From positions 7,353,501 to 7,417,500 of the forward strand of contig NZ_CP082945.1 in NCBI RefSeq assembly GCF_019933235.1: a DNA stretch of 64,000 nt, in the 5' to 3' direction. A model generated the notes under the pieces. That model had not been told where the DNA came from. It was given only the letters and a program-made list of their open reading frames with translations, and did not search any database. Below, piece by piece: positions 1-9,386 of the stretch; positions within the stretch are counted from its first letter, which is position 1, and each line of letters opens with the position of its first letter. The DNA is from Streptomyces angustmyceticus (GTDB lineage Bacteria > Actinomycetota > Actinomycetes > Streptomycetales > Streptomycetaceae). The position numbers and the translations under genes are program-made.

Positions 1-558
1 GGCGTCCGCGGTGCGGACCGCCAACGGGGCGAGCCGGTCCACGATGTCCGTACGGGCGCGGTCCTGCCGGGCCTGGACCTCCTGCGAGATCAGCTCGCCC
101 AGGGCCACCTTGTCGTCGTACGCCTCCGGGTGCTGCCGGGTCCGCTCGTTGAGGCGTCGCACCTCCGCGGACTCCCGCACGACCTCCCGCAGCATGTCGT
201 CCTCGTCGCGGGCGACCTTGAGGTGGTACTCACGGCAGCCGTCGACCTCTTCGAGGCGTTGGGCGTAGGTGTCGCGGTGTTCCTCCAGGGCGGAGACCAC
301 CTGCGCGTCGTCCGGCCCGATCAGCCCGAAGCGCATCGGGAGGGCGGCGCCGTCGGCGAGCAGGCGTTCCTGGACGCTCTGGTGGGCCGCCACATCGCGG
401 CGCTTGGCCCGCAGCCCGTCCGGCGCGTCGCTGACCACCGCGCACAGCTCCTTGGTACGGACGGTGCGCAACGGGGACGCGGGGTCGCCGACGCCGGTGA
501 CGCCGGAGAGCTTCAGGGGGTGGTCGGCGCCGGTGATGGCGTAGAGGTAGGTCGCCAT
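1..558 (-). CDS. gvpF: Gas vesicle protein GvpF/GvpL family, C-terminus cut by window edge
   Basis: GvpF/GvpL-family accessory protein of gas vesicle assembly, a minor shell-associated factor thought to assist nucleation with GvpA. The translation from ATG at 558 begins MATYLYAITGADHPLKL and continues with a segment equivalent to the second copy in this window (29702-30448): ALPMRFG, then a conserved helical core rich in Glu and Arg. About 186 residues are visible; the family is usually 240-280, so the missing end lies beyond base 1. It follows gvpA with a 3-base gap, so the two are probably translationally coupled. Confidence in the family is high. Assignment as F rather than L rests on its position directly after gvpA. 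Confidence 0.9.
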   Translation of the reverse strand, partial: MATYLYAITGADHPLKLSGVTGVGDPASPLRTVRTKELCAVVSDAPDGLRAKRRDVAAHQSVQERLLADGAALPMRFGLIGPDDAQVVSALEEHRDTYAQRLEEVDGCREYHLKVARDEDDMLREVVRESAEVRRLNERTRQHPEAYDDKVALGELISQEVQARQDRARTDIVDRLAPLAVRTADA

Positions 559-561
559 GGG

Positions 562-1005
562 TCAGTCCTCCCGGCGGCGGGTCGTGCGGCGGCTGCCGGA
601 TCCGGTGGATTTGCGTGCCGGGCGCTCCTCGGCCTCCTCCTCGGCGCCCTCCTTGCCCTTGCCCAGGGACTCGGTGAACGCCTCGACGGCGCCGGTCAGC
701 GCGCCCTTCGACTTTCCTTTGGCGCCGCTCTCGGTCGCCTCACCGACCAGATCGGTGAGCTGGCTCGGCGCCTTGCGGCCCGACTCCAGGTCCAGCCGGT
801 TGCACGCCTCGGCGAAGCGCAGATAGGTGTCCACGCTGGCGACGACGACACGTACGTCGATCTTGAGAATTTCGATGCCGACCAGGGAGACGCGCACAAA
901 GGCGTCAATGACGAGTCCCCGGTCGAGAATCAGCTCCAGGACATCGTAGAGATTTCCCGAACCACTTCCACTGGATGATGTGTTGGATTGCTGAATGGCC
1001 GTCAC
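562..1005 (-). CDS. gvpA: Gas vesicle structural protein GvpA/GvpJ family with charged tail
   Basis: Main or minor gas vesicle shell protein. Residues about 20-75 carry the Gvp_A signature: LYDVLELILDRGLVID, then VRVSLVGIEILKID and VVASVDTYLRFAEACNRL. GTG at 1005 is preferred because GGAAGG sits about 11 bases upstream. An ATG at 1026 would overlap that ribosome site. The protein is 147 residues, about twice a classic 70-residue GvpA. The extra C-terminal part is rich in Lys, Glu, Ser and Arg and ends in TTRRRED. Such tails are more usual in GvpJ/GvpS-type minor proteins and in streptomycete GvpA homologues. It lies between gvpO and gvpF on the same strand. Confidence 0.93.
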   Translation of the reverse strand: MTAIQQSNTSSSGSGSGNLYDVLELILDRGLVIDAFVRVSLVGIEILKIDVRVVVASVDTYLRFAEACNRLDLESGRKAPSQLTDLVGEATESGAKGKSKGALTGAVEAFTESLGKGKEGAEEEAEERPARKSTGSGSRRTTRRRED

Positions 1006-1084
1006 GGTCGATCGTCCCTTCCACAATTCTGGAGCGGGTCATGGGGCCGGTGTCCTCTTCCGGCCGGGTGGCGCGAACAATCGA

Positions 1085-1393
1085 TCATCTGTCGATCTGG
1101 CCGCGCCCATAGCGGCGCGTGCGCTCATAACCCGTGAGTTGGCCCTTTTCGTCGAGGTGGACCCGGTAGGAAGCCATCACGCTCGCGGTGTCCGGAACCC
1201 TCTCGATCTCCACCACTTCCACCTCCGCCAGCCAGCCGTCATCGGTGGCCCTGAGCGCCGTCACCGAGCCGGGCTCGCACTGGAGCATCTGGGCAAGTTG
1301 CCCCGAGGCGTGGCGCATTGCGATGGGGGCGGCGATCCGCTCCGGTCCGCCGTCGTGTGCTTCCTGGTGATCCGTTTTCTCCTCGGCCGCCAT
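1085..1393 (-). CDS. gvpO: Gas vesicle protein GvpO
   Basis: GvpO-family protein, the usual first gene of streptomycete gvp operons; its biochemical role is poorly defined. ATG at 1393 gives 102 residues starting MAAEEKTDHQ. The frame is open further upstream but without a better ribosome site. The C-terminal half has the family pattern: WLAEVEVVEIERVPDTASVM followed by a YxVxLDEKGxLxxYxRxxRYxR ending. The same pattern occurs in the second gvpO at 28869-29189. The charged N-terminal third is not conserved. gvpA starts 79 bases downstream, so gvpO-gvpA-gvpF form one operon running off the window. Confidence 0.9.
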   Translation of the reverse strand: MAAEEKTDHQEAHDGGPERIAAPIAMRHASGQLAQMLQCEPGSVTALRATDDGWLAEVEVVEIERVPDTASVMASYRVHLDEKGQLTGYERTRRYGRGQIDR

Positions 1394-1747
1394 GATCCCG
1401 CCTGTCGTGCGTCGTAGGGTTTTGGGTCGCGGTACGGTGACTGTCCGCTGGCGATAGAGCCCGGGTGCCCCCGGCACTCGCACGTATGCGCAGCTACCTG
1501 CACGGGACGCAATTTCGCCCTACGGAAGGCGCTCTCCGACGATCAATTCGGCGCCGACTCGGCGTGCGCGCAAGGGAATTCCGATCATGGTGATGCGGAA
1601 TTCAACGGCGCCTGCGCGGCTTTCGCGCGGTGCCTTGAGCCCGGGGGAAGGCCGTGCGGCAGGCCGAAAGAACCGTGCGGCGGGCCCGAAGATCGGGCCC
1701 GCCGCACGGGCGGGGAATCCGGAGGTTCCGCGGGAGGGATCCGGACG
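1394..1747. other. Intergenic region, gvpO promoter side and grpE terminator
   Basis: No gene is supported here. The left part must hold the promoter of the gvpO-A-F operon. A weak sigma-B-like match on the minus strand, GCAT, 15 bases, GGGCAC (complement 1465-1489), is the best candidate but has one -10 mismatch. The right part holds the strong hairpin described at 1673-1709. Confidence 0.5.
1673..1709 (-). terminator. Strong hairpin terminator after grpE
   Basis: A perfect 17-bp stem (arms 1673-1689 and 1693-1709, left arm CCGTGCGGCGGGCCCGA) with a 3-base loop lies 39 bases past the grpE stop. No U-tract follows, as is common in Streptomyces. It should end dnaK-grpE transcription before the gvpO promoter. 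Confidence 0.8.
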
Positions 1748-2448
1748 CTATGACGGAAGGACGGTGGGCCGTTCCCCGATGGTTTCCACGCCGGGGGCCG
1801 GCGGTCTGCCGGCCACGCTCACCTGCGCGGGACGCAGCAGACGGTCGCCCACCCGGTAGCCCTGGCGGAGGACCGCGGTGCAGACGGTGTCCTCCAGCCG
1901 GTCGTCGGGGGTGTAGGTGACGGCCTCATGGATCAGCGGGTCGAAGGGCGCGCCCGCCGTGCCGAAGGACTCGAGGCCCAGCGCCCCCAGCTCGGTCTGC
2001 AGGGACCGGGCGACGCGCCGGAATCCACCGGTCACCTCGCCCTGCTCCCCGGCCTCGGCCAGGGAGTCGAGGACGGGCAGGAGCCGGCCCAGCACATTGG
2101 CCACGGCGATCTCGCCGACGGCCAGCCGGTCGCGGTGGACCCGCTTGCGGTAGTTGTCGTACTCGGCCTTCAGCCGTTGCAGATCGGCCGTGCGCTCCCG
2201 GAGTTCGGCGCGCAGCGCCGCCGCCTCCTGCGCCGACGGGCGGTCGGGGCCGTGGCCGGAATCCGACGCCCGGCCGGGCCGCCGGCCCGCCTCCCGGCCC
2301 TCGCCGGACCGCGCCCCCTTCTCGTCCTGCGCGCTCGGCCCCTCCGCCCGGCCGGTGCGGGGCGGGACCGGTCCGGGGTCCGTCCCCTGGCCGTGGCCGG
2401 CGAGGGCCAGCGGCGGCCGGGGGAGGCCACGGACCCGAGTCGGACGGT

Positions 2449-2452
<4 letters not shown>
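1748..2452 (-). CDS. grpE: GrpE nucleotide exchange factor of DnaK
   Basis: GrpE-type exchange factor that releases ADP from DnaK. The 234-residue product has a long disordered N-terminus (residues 1-75, Gly/Arg/Pro-rich). It is followed by a coiled-coil helix (AALRAELRERTADLQRLKAEYDNYRKRV) and the GrpE head with PFDPLIHEAVTY and VLRQGYRVGDRLLRPAQV, close to the family consensus GYxxxxRVLRPAxVxV. It overlaps the dnaK stop by 4 bases (ATGA), so translation is coupled. No dnaJ or hspR follows, unlike the main Streptomyces dnaK operon, so this is probably a second, specialised copy. Confidence 0.95.
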
Positions 2453-4350
<1,898 letters not shown>

Positions 4351-4537
4351 GGTCTTCTCCTCGTCTTGCGGCCGACGCCCCGGGCGGCAGCGCCCGGCAC
4401 CGGGACCCGGGACCCGCGGGGGCGGGCTCCGGACGGACCCCGGGCCGGAGGGTCCGGGCCGGCCCCGAGGCTCGCCCGGCAGGCCCTCTCACCTGCGGCG
4501 ATGGAGGGCCGGCCGGCTGCCGCGTCCGTATAAAACG

Positions 4538-4566
4538 TGCATAAAACGCATCGATGTATCTGTCAA
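4538..4566 (-). promoter_or_regulatory. Near-consensus vegetative promoter of dnaK-grpE
   Basis: On the minus strand a perfect -35 TTGACA (complement 4561-4566) is separated by 17 bases from TATGCA (complement 4538-4543). That is the optimum spacing for the main sigma factor HrdB. It leaves an untranslated leader of roughly 180 bases before dnaK. A classical HspR HAIR inverted repeat is not present. Confidence 0.7.
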
Positions 4567-4581
4567 GATATCCCCATTCAA

Positions 4582-4593
4582 GGTGTATACACC
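4582..4593. promoter_or_regulatory. Perfect 12-base palindrome upstream of dnaK -35
   Basis: GGTGTATACACC is a perfect palindrome centred about 24 bases upstream of the -35 box of the dnaK promoter, a usual activator position. It could be an operator; no known regulator is assigned. Confidence 0.45.
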
Positions 4594-4737
4594 GTATGCG
4601 CCAAATGCTGCCGGGCCCCCGTTGACCGCCGCAGTCGGGTGGCCCGGTGGGCGGCGAGCCGGAGGCTCCGGCCCGCCGGTCGCCCGGTCGCTCGGGTGGT
4701 CATGCGCATGCCCTTGTCGCGGGCGGGTGCGCGCCTG

Positions 4738-4781
4738 CCGCCCGATGCGCCCGGCGGGTCGTGGCCGGGCGCATCGGGCGG
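4738..4781 (-). terminator. Hairpin terminator after rppA
   Basis: An 18-bp stem (4738-4755 with 4764-4781, containing CCCGATGCGCCCGGC and its complement) with an 8-base loop starts 4 bases after the rppA stop. It should terminate rppA and may also insulate the dnaK promoter. Confidence 0.8.
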
Positions 4782-4785
4782 GGGC

Positions 4786-5850
4786 TCATGCCGCCGGCGC
4801 GGAGGCGGACGTCCAGGTGCCGAGGGCCATCTCGGCGGTGATGCCGGGACCGAAGCCGGCCAGCAGACCGCGGTGGCCGTCGAGGGCCGAGGCCTCGTCG
4901 AACATCCGGGCCAGGGCGTCGAGCACCACGCCGCTGGCGATGTTGCCGTACTCGGTCAGCGTCGCGCGGCTGAAGCGGAACGCCTCGGGCGGCACCTCCA
5001 GGAAGCGGCACAGGTCGTCGAGGATGCGCGGGCCGCCCGCGTGGACGATGTAGAAGTCCAGTTCGCCCGCGTCCCATTGGTGCTGTTCGGCGACCGCGCG
5101 CAGGGCGGGGGCGAGCGGTTCCATGGTGCCGGGCACGCGCTTGTCCAGCTGGAAGTGGAAGCCGGTGGCCCGGATCGCGTACGAGATCCAGTCCTCGGTG
5201 TTCGGTATCAGGTAGGAGCTGTTGCGCTCCAGCCGGACACCGGTGCCGCCCCGCCCGCGGACCACGGCGGCGGCGACCGCGTCGCCGAAGAGGCCGTTCG
5301 ACAGCAGCGACCCCACTCCCAGGTCCGTGGGCTGGTAGCACAGCGAGCAGAACTCGCAGGCGACGATGAGCACGTTGCGGTCGGGGTACGCCGTGCAGAA
5401 GTCATGCGCCCGGTTGATCGCGGCGCCCCCCGCGGCGCAGCCGAGTTGGGCGATGGGCATCTGCCGCGTCTCCGACCGGAAGCCCAGGGTGTTGATGAGC
5501 CAGGCGGTCAGCGCCGGCATCATGAAGCCGGTGCAGGAGACGTAGACGATGAGGTCGATCTCCTGCGGCTCCACCTCGGCCTGGTCGAGCGCCTGGCGGA
5601 CCACGGCGGGCACACGGGCCTTGGACTCCTCTTCGTAGACCGCGCTGCGGGCGTCGAGCCCCGGGTGCTTGAGCACCTTGTCGATCGGCTGGATCAGGTG
5701 CCGCTTGGCCACACCGGTGTTCTCGATCAGCCGCAGGATCAGCCGCAGTTGCGAATGATCCTTGTGCAGCCGTTGTGCGAGTTCGAGGGTGTCGTCTCGG
5801 GTGATGATGTACTCGGGGACCGCAATTGCTGGTTTGCACAGAACCGCCAT
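4786..5850 (-). CDS. rppA: Type III polyketide synthase RppA (1,3,6,8-tetrahydroxynaphthalene synthase)
   Basis: Chalcone-synthase-fold homodimeric enzyme that condenses five malonyl-CoA into 1,3,6,8-tetrahydroxynaphthalene, which oxidises to flaviolin. ATG at 5850 has AAGGAG 9 bases upstream; 354 residues, the usual length. The catalytic triad is visible: Cys in AQLGCAAGGAA (residue about 138), His in FYIVHAGGPRIL and Asn in LTEYGNIASGV. An upstream P450 of the CYP158 type, 281 bases away on the same strand, matches the S. coelicolor pigment pair, in which CYP158A2 couples flaviolin into dark polymers. In-frame sequence upstream of 5850 is not part of the protein. Confidence 0.95.
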   Translation of the reverse strand: MAVLCKPAIAVPEYIITRDDTLELAQRLHKDHSQLRLILRLIENTGVAKRHLIQPIDKVLKHPGLDARSAVYEEESKARVPAVVRQALDQAEVEPQEIDLIVYVSCTGFMMPALTAWLINTLGFRSETRQMPIAQLGCAAGGAAINRAHDFCTAYPDRNVLIVACEFCSLCYQPTDLGVGSLLSNGLFGDAVAAAVVRGRGGTGVRLERNSSYLIPNTEDWISYAIRATGFHFQLDKRVPGTMEPLAPALRAVAEQHQWDAGELDFYIVHAGGPRILDDLCRFLEVPPEAFRFSRATLTEYGNIASGVVLDALARMFDEASALDGHRGLLAGFGPGITAEMALGTWTSASAPAA

Positions 5851-6131
5851 GGGATGCACTCCTTGCAGACTGTGGCCCCCCTCGGGGAATTCCCTGACGC
5901 TGAATTCGAGCCGTTTTCCGGACGACGGTGTCCGCCGGGGGAAACTCGCCCATTGCATCGCGGGCAAGAAATCCGAGGGCGGAACCGGTGGCCGAAATAA
6001 GCGACTCCGGCAGGGAATTGAGCGGGCCAGCCGTCGAAGAATGAACTCTCCCCGTGCTGGTGGATTGATCTTTCCGAGTAGTAACCGTACGCCAGGCGGG
6101 TGGAAACTGCATTCGCTCGCGTGGCCCACAG

Positions 6132-7340
6132 TCACCAAGTGACCGGCAGCTCCAGCGGATAGCGCCAGATCGATGTCGTGTTCCAGCGGATCTCCTCGGC
6201 CGGCTGCGCCAGCCGCAGCTCGGGGAAACGGTCCAGGAGGGTCCGCAGGGCGACCTCCAGCTCCACGGTGGCGAGCGGGGCGCCCAGGCAGTGATGACCG
6301 CCCCAGCCGAAGGTCATGTGCGAGGTCCGGTCCTCGCGTTCCAGGTCGAGTTCGTCGGGCCGGTCGAATTTCTCGCCGTCCCGGTTGGCCGTCAGATAGG
6401 AGACGTGCACGATGTCCCCGGCCCGGATCGTCACCCCGCTCAACTCCACGTCCTCGGTGGCGACACGGGGGATGCCGACGCCCTTGCGGAACGGGATGAA
6501 CCGCAGCAGCTCCTCGATCGCCTGCGGGAGCATCTCCGGCCGGGAGCGCAGCATCGCCAGCTCCTTCGGCCGGGTCAGCAGCGTGTAGGCGAGGTTGCCG
6601 ATCTCGTACGTGGTGGTGTCCTGGCCGGTGATGAGCAGCACCATGGCCATGACGGTGAGTTCCTGGTCGCCCAGGATCTCGTCCCCGTCCCGCGCGGTGG
6701 CCAGGGCACTGATCAGGTCGTCCCCCGGATGCTGGCGCCGCTTGGCCGTCAGCGTCTCGAAGTAGGCCCGCATGTCGGCCTTGGAGCGGATGGCGCTCTC
6801 CCGGTTCTCGACGGTGACGTTCATCATCGTCCGGGCGTGCGCGCGCAACTGCGCCTGGTCGCGTTCGGGGATGTCGAGGACCTCGCAGATGGTCGTCAGG
6901 GGCAAGGGGGACGCCAGGCTCTCCATCAGGTCGGCGGGGGACCCCTGCGCGGCCATCCGGTCCAGCAGTTCGTCCACGACGAGCTGGGTGCGGACCCGCA
7001 TGCGCTCCACCTGACGCGGCGCGAACGCCTTGGAGACCAGGCTCCGCAGCCGGCTGCTGGCGGGCGGGTCCATCACGTTGATCGCCTCGTCCTGGACGAT
7101 CGGCTCCGGTGTCATCCGGGGGAAGTCCCGGCCGATGACGGCGCTGCGGCTGAACCGCCGGTCGGTCGTCACCGTGCGCACGTCGTCGTACCGGGTGACG
7201 AGCCACGCCTCGCCCTCCCCGTGGGGCAGCCGGATGCGGGCGACCGGCTCCTCGGTCAGCAGGCGTTTGAGCGTCGGGTCGAATTCCAGGCCCTCGGCAT
7301 AGTCGAAGGGGCAGTTCCAGACGTGAGATCCGGGTTCCAT
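6132..7340 (-). CDS. Cytochrome P450, CYP158-like flaviolin-coupling enzyme
   Basis: Soluble P450 of 402 residues from ATG 7340 (GGGAG upstream). Motifs: I-helix LLITGQDTTTYEIG (residues about 235-250), ExxR in the AIEELLRF helix followed by LDLERED, and heme loop FGWGGHHCLGAPLATVE with the Cys ligand. The acidic Asp of the GQDTT pair is present. Pairing with rppA and overall sequence suggest CYP158, which oxidatively dimerises or trimerises flaviolin into a protective pigment. Here the P450 precedes rppA and the two are 281 bases apart, so rppA may have its own promoter. Reduction needs ferredoxin partners not encoded nearby. Confidence 0.9.
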   Translation of the reverse strand: MEPGSHVWNCPFDYAEGLEFDPTLKRLLTEEPVARIRLPHGEGEAWLVTRYDDVRTVTTDRRFSRSAVIGRDFPRMTPEPIVQDEAINVMDPPASSRLRSLVSKAFAPRQVERMRVRTQLVVDELLDRMAAQGSPADLMESLASPLPLTTICEVLDIPERDQAQLRAHARTMMNVTVENRESAIRSKADMRAYFETLTAKRRQHPGDDLISALATARDGDEILGDQELTVMAMVLLITGQDTTTYEIGNLAYTLLTRPKELAMLRSRPEMLPQAIEELLRFIPFRKGVGIPRVATEDVELSGVTIRAGDIVHVSYLTANRDGEKFDRPDELDLEREDRTSHMTFGWGGHHCLGAPLATVELEVALRTLLDRFPELRLAQPAEEIRWNTTSIWRYPLELPVTW

Positions 7341-7724
7341 GGTGAGCTCCCGACGTGAGAAGTGACGTGCGAATTCACCGCCTGCGGGGAAATCCGGGCG
7401 CACGCATGCGGTCATACCGGCCGTCGGCCAGAAAGGCGCCCTTTGTCCCGGCCGGCCAAAGGCGGGGACATATCGCGGCGGTCTTTGTCACTGCCGGTTC
7501 AGGCAGCCGTCTGGCGGAGGACATCGCCCTGCCGTTCCACAGTGGCTCAAGGGGAGTGCGGGTGGTCGGTGTGGTGCGCCAATCGGGTGATCTCCGGGGC
7601 CCCTGCCCGGTGTGGGACGGCGTTCGCGGGCGCGGACGACCGGCCGGGCCCGCGGCACGGCCGGCGCCCCCGGCCCGCCCGCAACCACTTGACAAAGAGT
7701 GTTGCCGGGACGGCAAATGAAGTC
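7341..7724. other. Divergent intergenic region between P450 and XRE regulator
   Basis: No gene is supported. It must hold the start of P450-rppA transcription on the minus strand and the regulator promoter at its right end (7689-7716). The ORFs here have no ribosome site and no family features. Confidence 0.5.
7689..7716 (+). promoter_or_regulatory. TTGACA promoter with embedded TTGCC-N5-GGCAA operator
   Basis: TTGACA at 7689-7694 is followed by a perfect inverted repeat TTGCC (7702-7706), spacer GGGAC, GGCAA (7712-7716). The regulator ATG lies 8 bases further on, without a clear ribosome site. The palindrome sits where the -35/-10 spacer should be. This is the pattern of an autorepressed, possibly leaderless, promoter. 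The -10 box is poorly defined. Confidence 0.6.
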
Positions 7725-8330
7725 ATGGCGGACGACGACATCCCCCGTGTCCTCAACGCGGTCGGTCCCCGGCTACGGGCCCTGCGGCGCGAGCGCGGAG
7801 CCACCCTGGCGCAGCTGAGCGAGGTCACCGGCATCTCGCTCAGCACCCTGTCGCGTCTGGAGTCCGGGCAGCGCAAACCGACCCTCGAACTCCTGCTTCC
7901 GCTGGCCAAGGCCCATGGCGTGCAGCTGGACGAGCTGGTCGGGGCGCCGGCCACCGGCGACCCCCGGGTCCATCCGCGCCCCTTCACCCGCAACGGACAG
8001 ACCTTCGTGCCGCTGACCCGGCACCTCGGCGGTCTGCACGCCTACAAACACATCCTGCCCGCCAAGAAGACGACCGGTACCCGGCCCGAGCTGCGCACCC
8101 ATGAGGGCTACGAGTGGCTCTACGTCCTCTCCGGCCGGCTGTGGCTGGCGATAGGGGAGCACGACCTCGTCCTCACCGCCGGGGAGGCCGCCGAATTCGA
8201 CACCCACGTCCCGCACGGCTTCGCCAACGCCGGGCCGCATCCCGTCGAGTTCCTCAGCCTCTTCGGCGCCCAGGGCGAGCGGATGCACGTCCGAGCCGGC
8301 CCGCCGACAGCGGCCCCGGGCCACGCCTGA
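7725..8330 (+). CDS. XRE-family regulator with C-terminal cupin domain
   Basis: Transcription factor of 201 residues. Residues 10-65 form a Cro/CI helix-turn-helix (LRALRRERGATLAQLSEVTG, then SLSTLSRLESGQRKP). Residues 110-185 form a small cupin barrel (RTHEGYEWLYVLSGRLWLAIGE, then VPHGFANAG) that probably senses a small ligand or metal. Such proteins usually repress an adjacent metabolic gene and themselves. The embedded palindrome at 7702-7716 and the related TTGCC/GGCAA arms ahead of the SDR gene (8409-8434) fit this. ATG 7725 matches the start of homology; longer in-frame starts run into non-coding sequence. Confidence 0.9.
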   Translation: MADDDIPRVLNAVGPRLRALRRERGATLAQLSEVTGISLSTLSRLESGQRKPTLELLLPLAKAHGVQLDELVGAPATGDPRVHPRPFTRNGQTFVPLTRHLGGLHAYKHILPAKKTTGTRPELRTHEGYEWLYVLSGRLWLAIGEHDLVLTAGEAAEFDTHVPHGFANAGPHPVEFLSLFGAQGERMHVRAGPPTAAPGHA

Positions 8331-8408
8331 CACGCCAACTCCACTGTTCCTGGGTGTGCGGCACCCGGGCACGAGCCGTCCTGGAGGCCGCGAGCCGCGC
8401 CGTGGAGG

Positions 8409-8434
8409 CTTGCCGGACACCGAACAACGGCAAG
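8409..8434 (+). promoter_or_regulatory. Inverted repeat CTTGCCG-N12-CGGCAAG before the SDR gene
   Basis: Perfect 7-base arms (8409-8415, 8428-8434) flank a 12-base spacer and end inside the ribosome site of the SDR gene. The arms contain the same TTGCC/GGCAA half-sites as the XRE promoter but with wider spacing. It may be a second operator, or an mRNA hairpin masking the ribosome site. Confidence 0.5.
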
Positions 8435-8444
8435 AGGAGCAGTC

Positions 8445-9179
8445 ATGCAGGAGCACGGCAAGGTCGTCCTGATCACCGGTGCGAGCAGCGGCATCGGTGC
8501 GGCAACCGCCCGCCGGCTGGCCGCCGACGGACACCGTGTCTTCCTCGGCGCACGCCGCGACGAGCGCCTGGAGACGCTGTGCGGCGAGATCGGGAGCGAG
8601 GGCGGCACCGCGGCGTTCCGGCGGCTCGATGTCACCTCCGCCGCGGACCTGCGGGCCTTCGTCGAGGCCGCGCACACCACGTACGGGCGGGTGGACGTCG
8701 TCGTCAACAACGCGGGGGTGATGCCCCTCTCGCCGCTGGCGGCGCTGAAGACCGACGAATGGGACCGGATGATCGATGTGAACGTGCGCGGGGTGCTGCA
8801 CGGGATCGCCGCCGCGCTGCCGGTGATGCGGGCCCAGGGCGGCGGGCACTTCATCACGGTCGCCTCGGTCGGGGCGTACGAGGTCTCGCCCACCGCCGCC
8901 GTCTACTGCGCCACCAAGTTCGCGGTACGCGCGATCTCCGAGGGGCTGCGCCAGGAGTCCGACGGCGGCATCCGGGTCAGCCTCGTCTCGCCCGGCGTCA
9001 CCGAATCCGAACTCGCCGACCACATCACCGACCCGGCGGCCCGGGACGCCATGACCCGCTACCGCGCCGTCGCCCTCCCGGCGTCCGCGATCGCGGACGC
9101 CATCGCCTTCGCCGTCGCCCAGCCCCCGGAGGTCGACGTCAACGAGATCGTCGTACGCCCCGCCCGCAGCGCGCAGTAG
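8445..9179 (+). CDS. Short-chain dehydrogenase/reductase (SDR)
   Basis: Classical NAD(P)-dependent SDR of 244 residues. Cofactor glycine motif TGASSGIG at residues 11-18, LDVTSAAD, NNAGVMPLSP, catalytic Ser in TVASVGAYE and YCATK (Tyr-x-x-x-Lys) around residue 152. The Arg in LGARRDER after the second strand suggests NADP preference. Substrate unknown. GAGGAG lies 5 bases before the ATG. It starts 114 bases after the XRE-cupin gene on the same strand and is its likely regulatory target. Confidence 0.92.
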   Translation: MQEHGKVVLITGASSGIGAATARRLAADGHRVFLGARRDERLETLCGEIGSEGGTAAFRRLDVTSAADLRAFVEAAHTTYGRVDVVVNNAGVMPLSPLAALKTDEWDRMIDVNVRGVLHGIAAALPVMRAQGGGHFITVASVGAYEVSPTAAVYCATKFAVRAISEGLRQESDGGIRVSLVSPGVTESELADHITDPAARDAMTRYRAVALPASAIADAIAFAVAQPPEVDVNEIVVRPARSAQ

Positions 9180-9386
9180 CTCCACGGGGCACCGGGCGGC
9201 GGCGCCGTGAACCACGGGCAAACTCTTGGCATCTCTTGCGGGGAAAGCCTGTTCGGGCGCGCCGCGCTGTCTAGCATGTGCAGCGTGCCGCAGGTCCCGG
9301 TGGGTGCGCCGGGCCGCGGCTTCCCGACCCGGCACCACGGCACCACGTACCGACCGCGTGGCGCGCACGACCCCAGGAGGCGCGGA

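Larger units (their letters stand above)
4351..4785. other. Intergenic region between dnaK and rppA
   Basis: No gene is supported. From dnaK outward it holds a leader of roughly 170-180 bases, the promoter at 4538-4566, a 12-base palindrome at 4582-4593, and the rppA terminator hairpin at 4738-4781. The stretch around 4525-4605 is clearly richer in A and T than its surroundings, as expected of a promoter zone. Confidence 0.6.

Noticed and set aside
4561..4588. HspR HAIR operator at the dnaK promoter
   Set aside because: Two CTTGA-like motifs occur but as direct repeats; the HAIR site needs inverted CTTGAGT/ACTCAAG.
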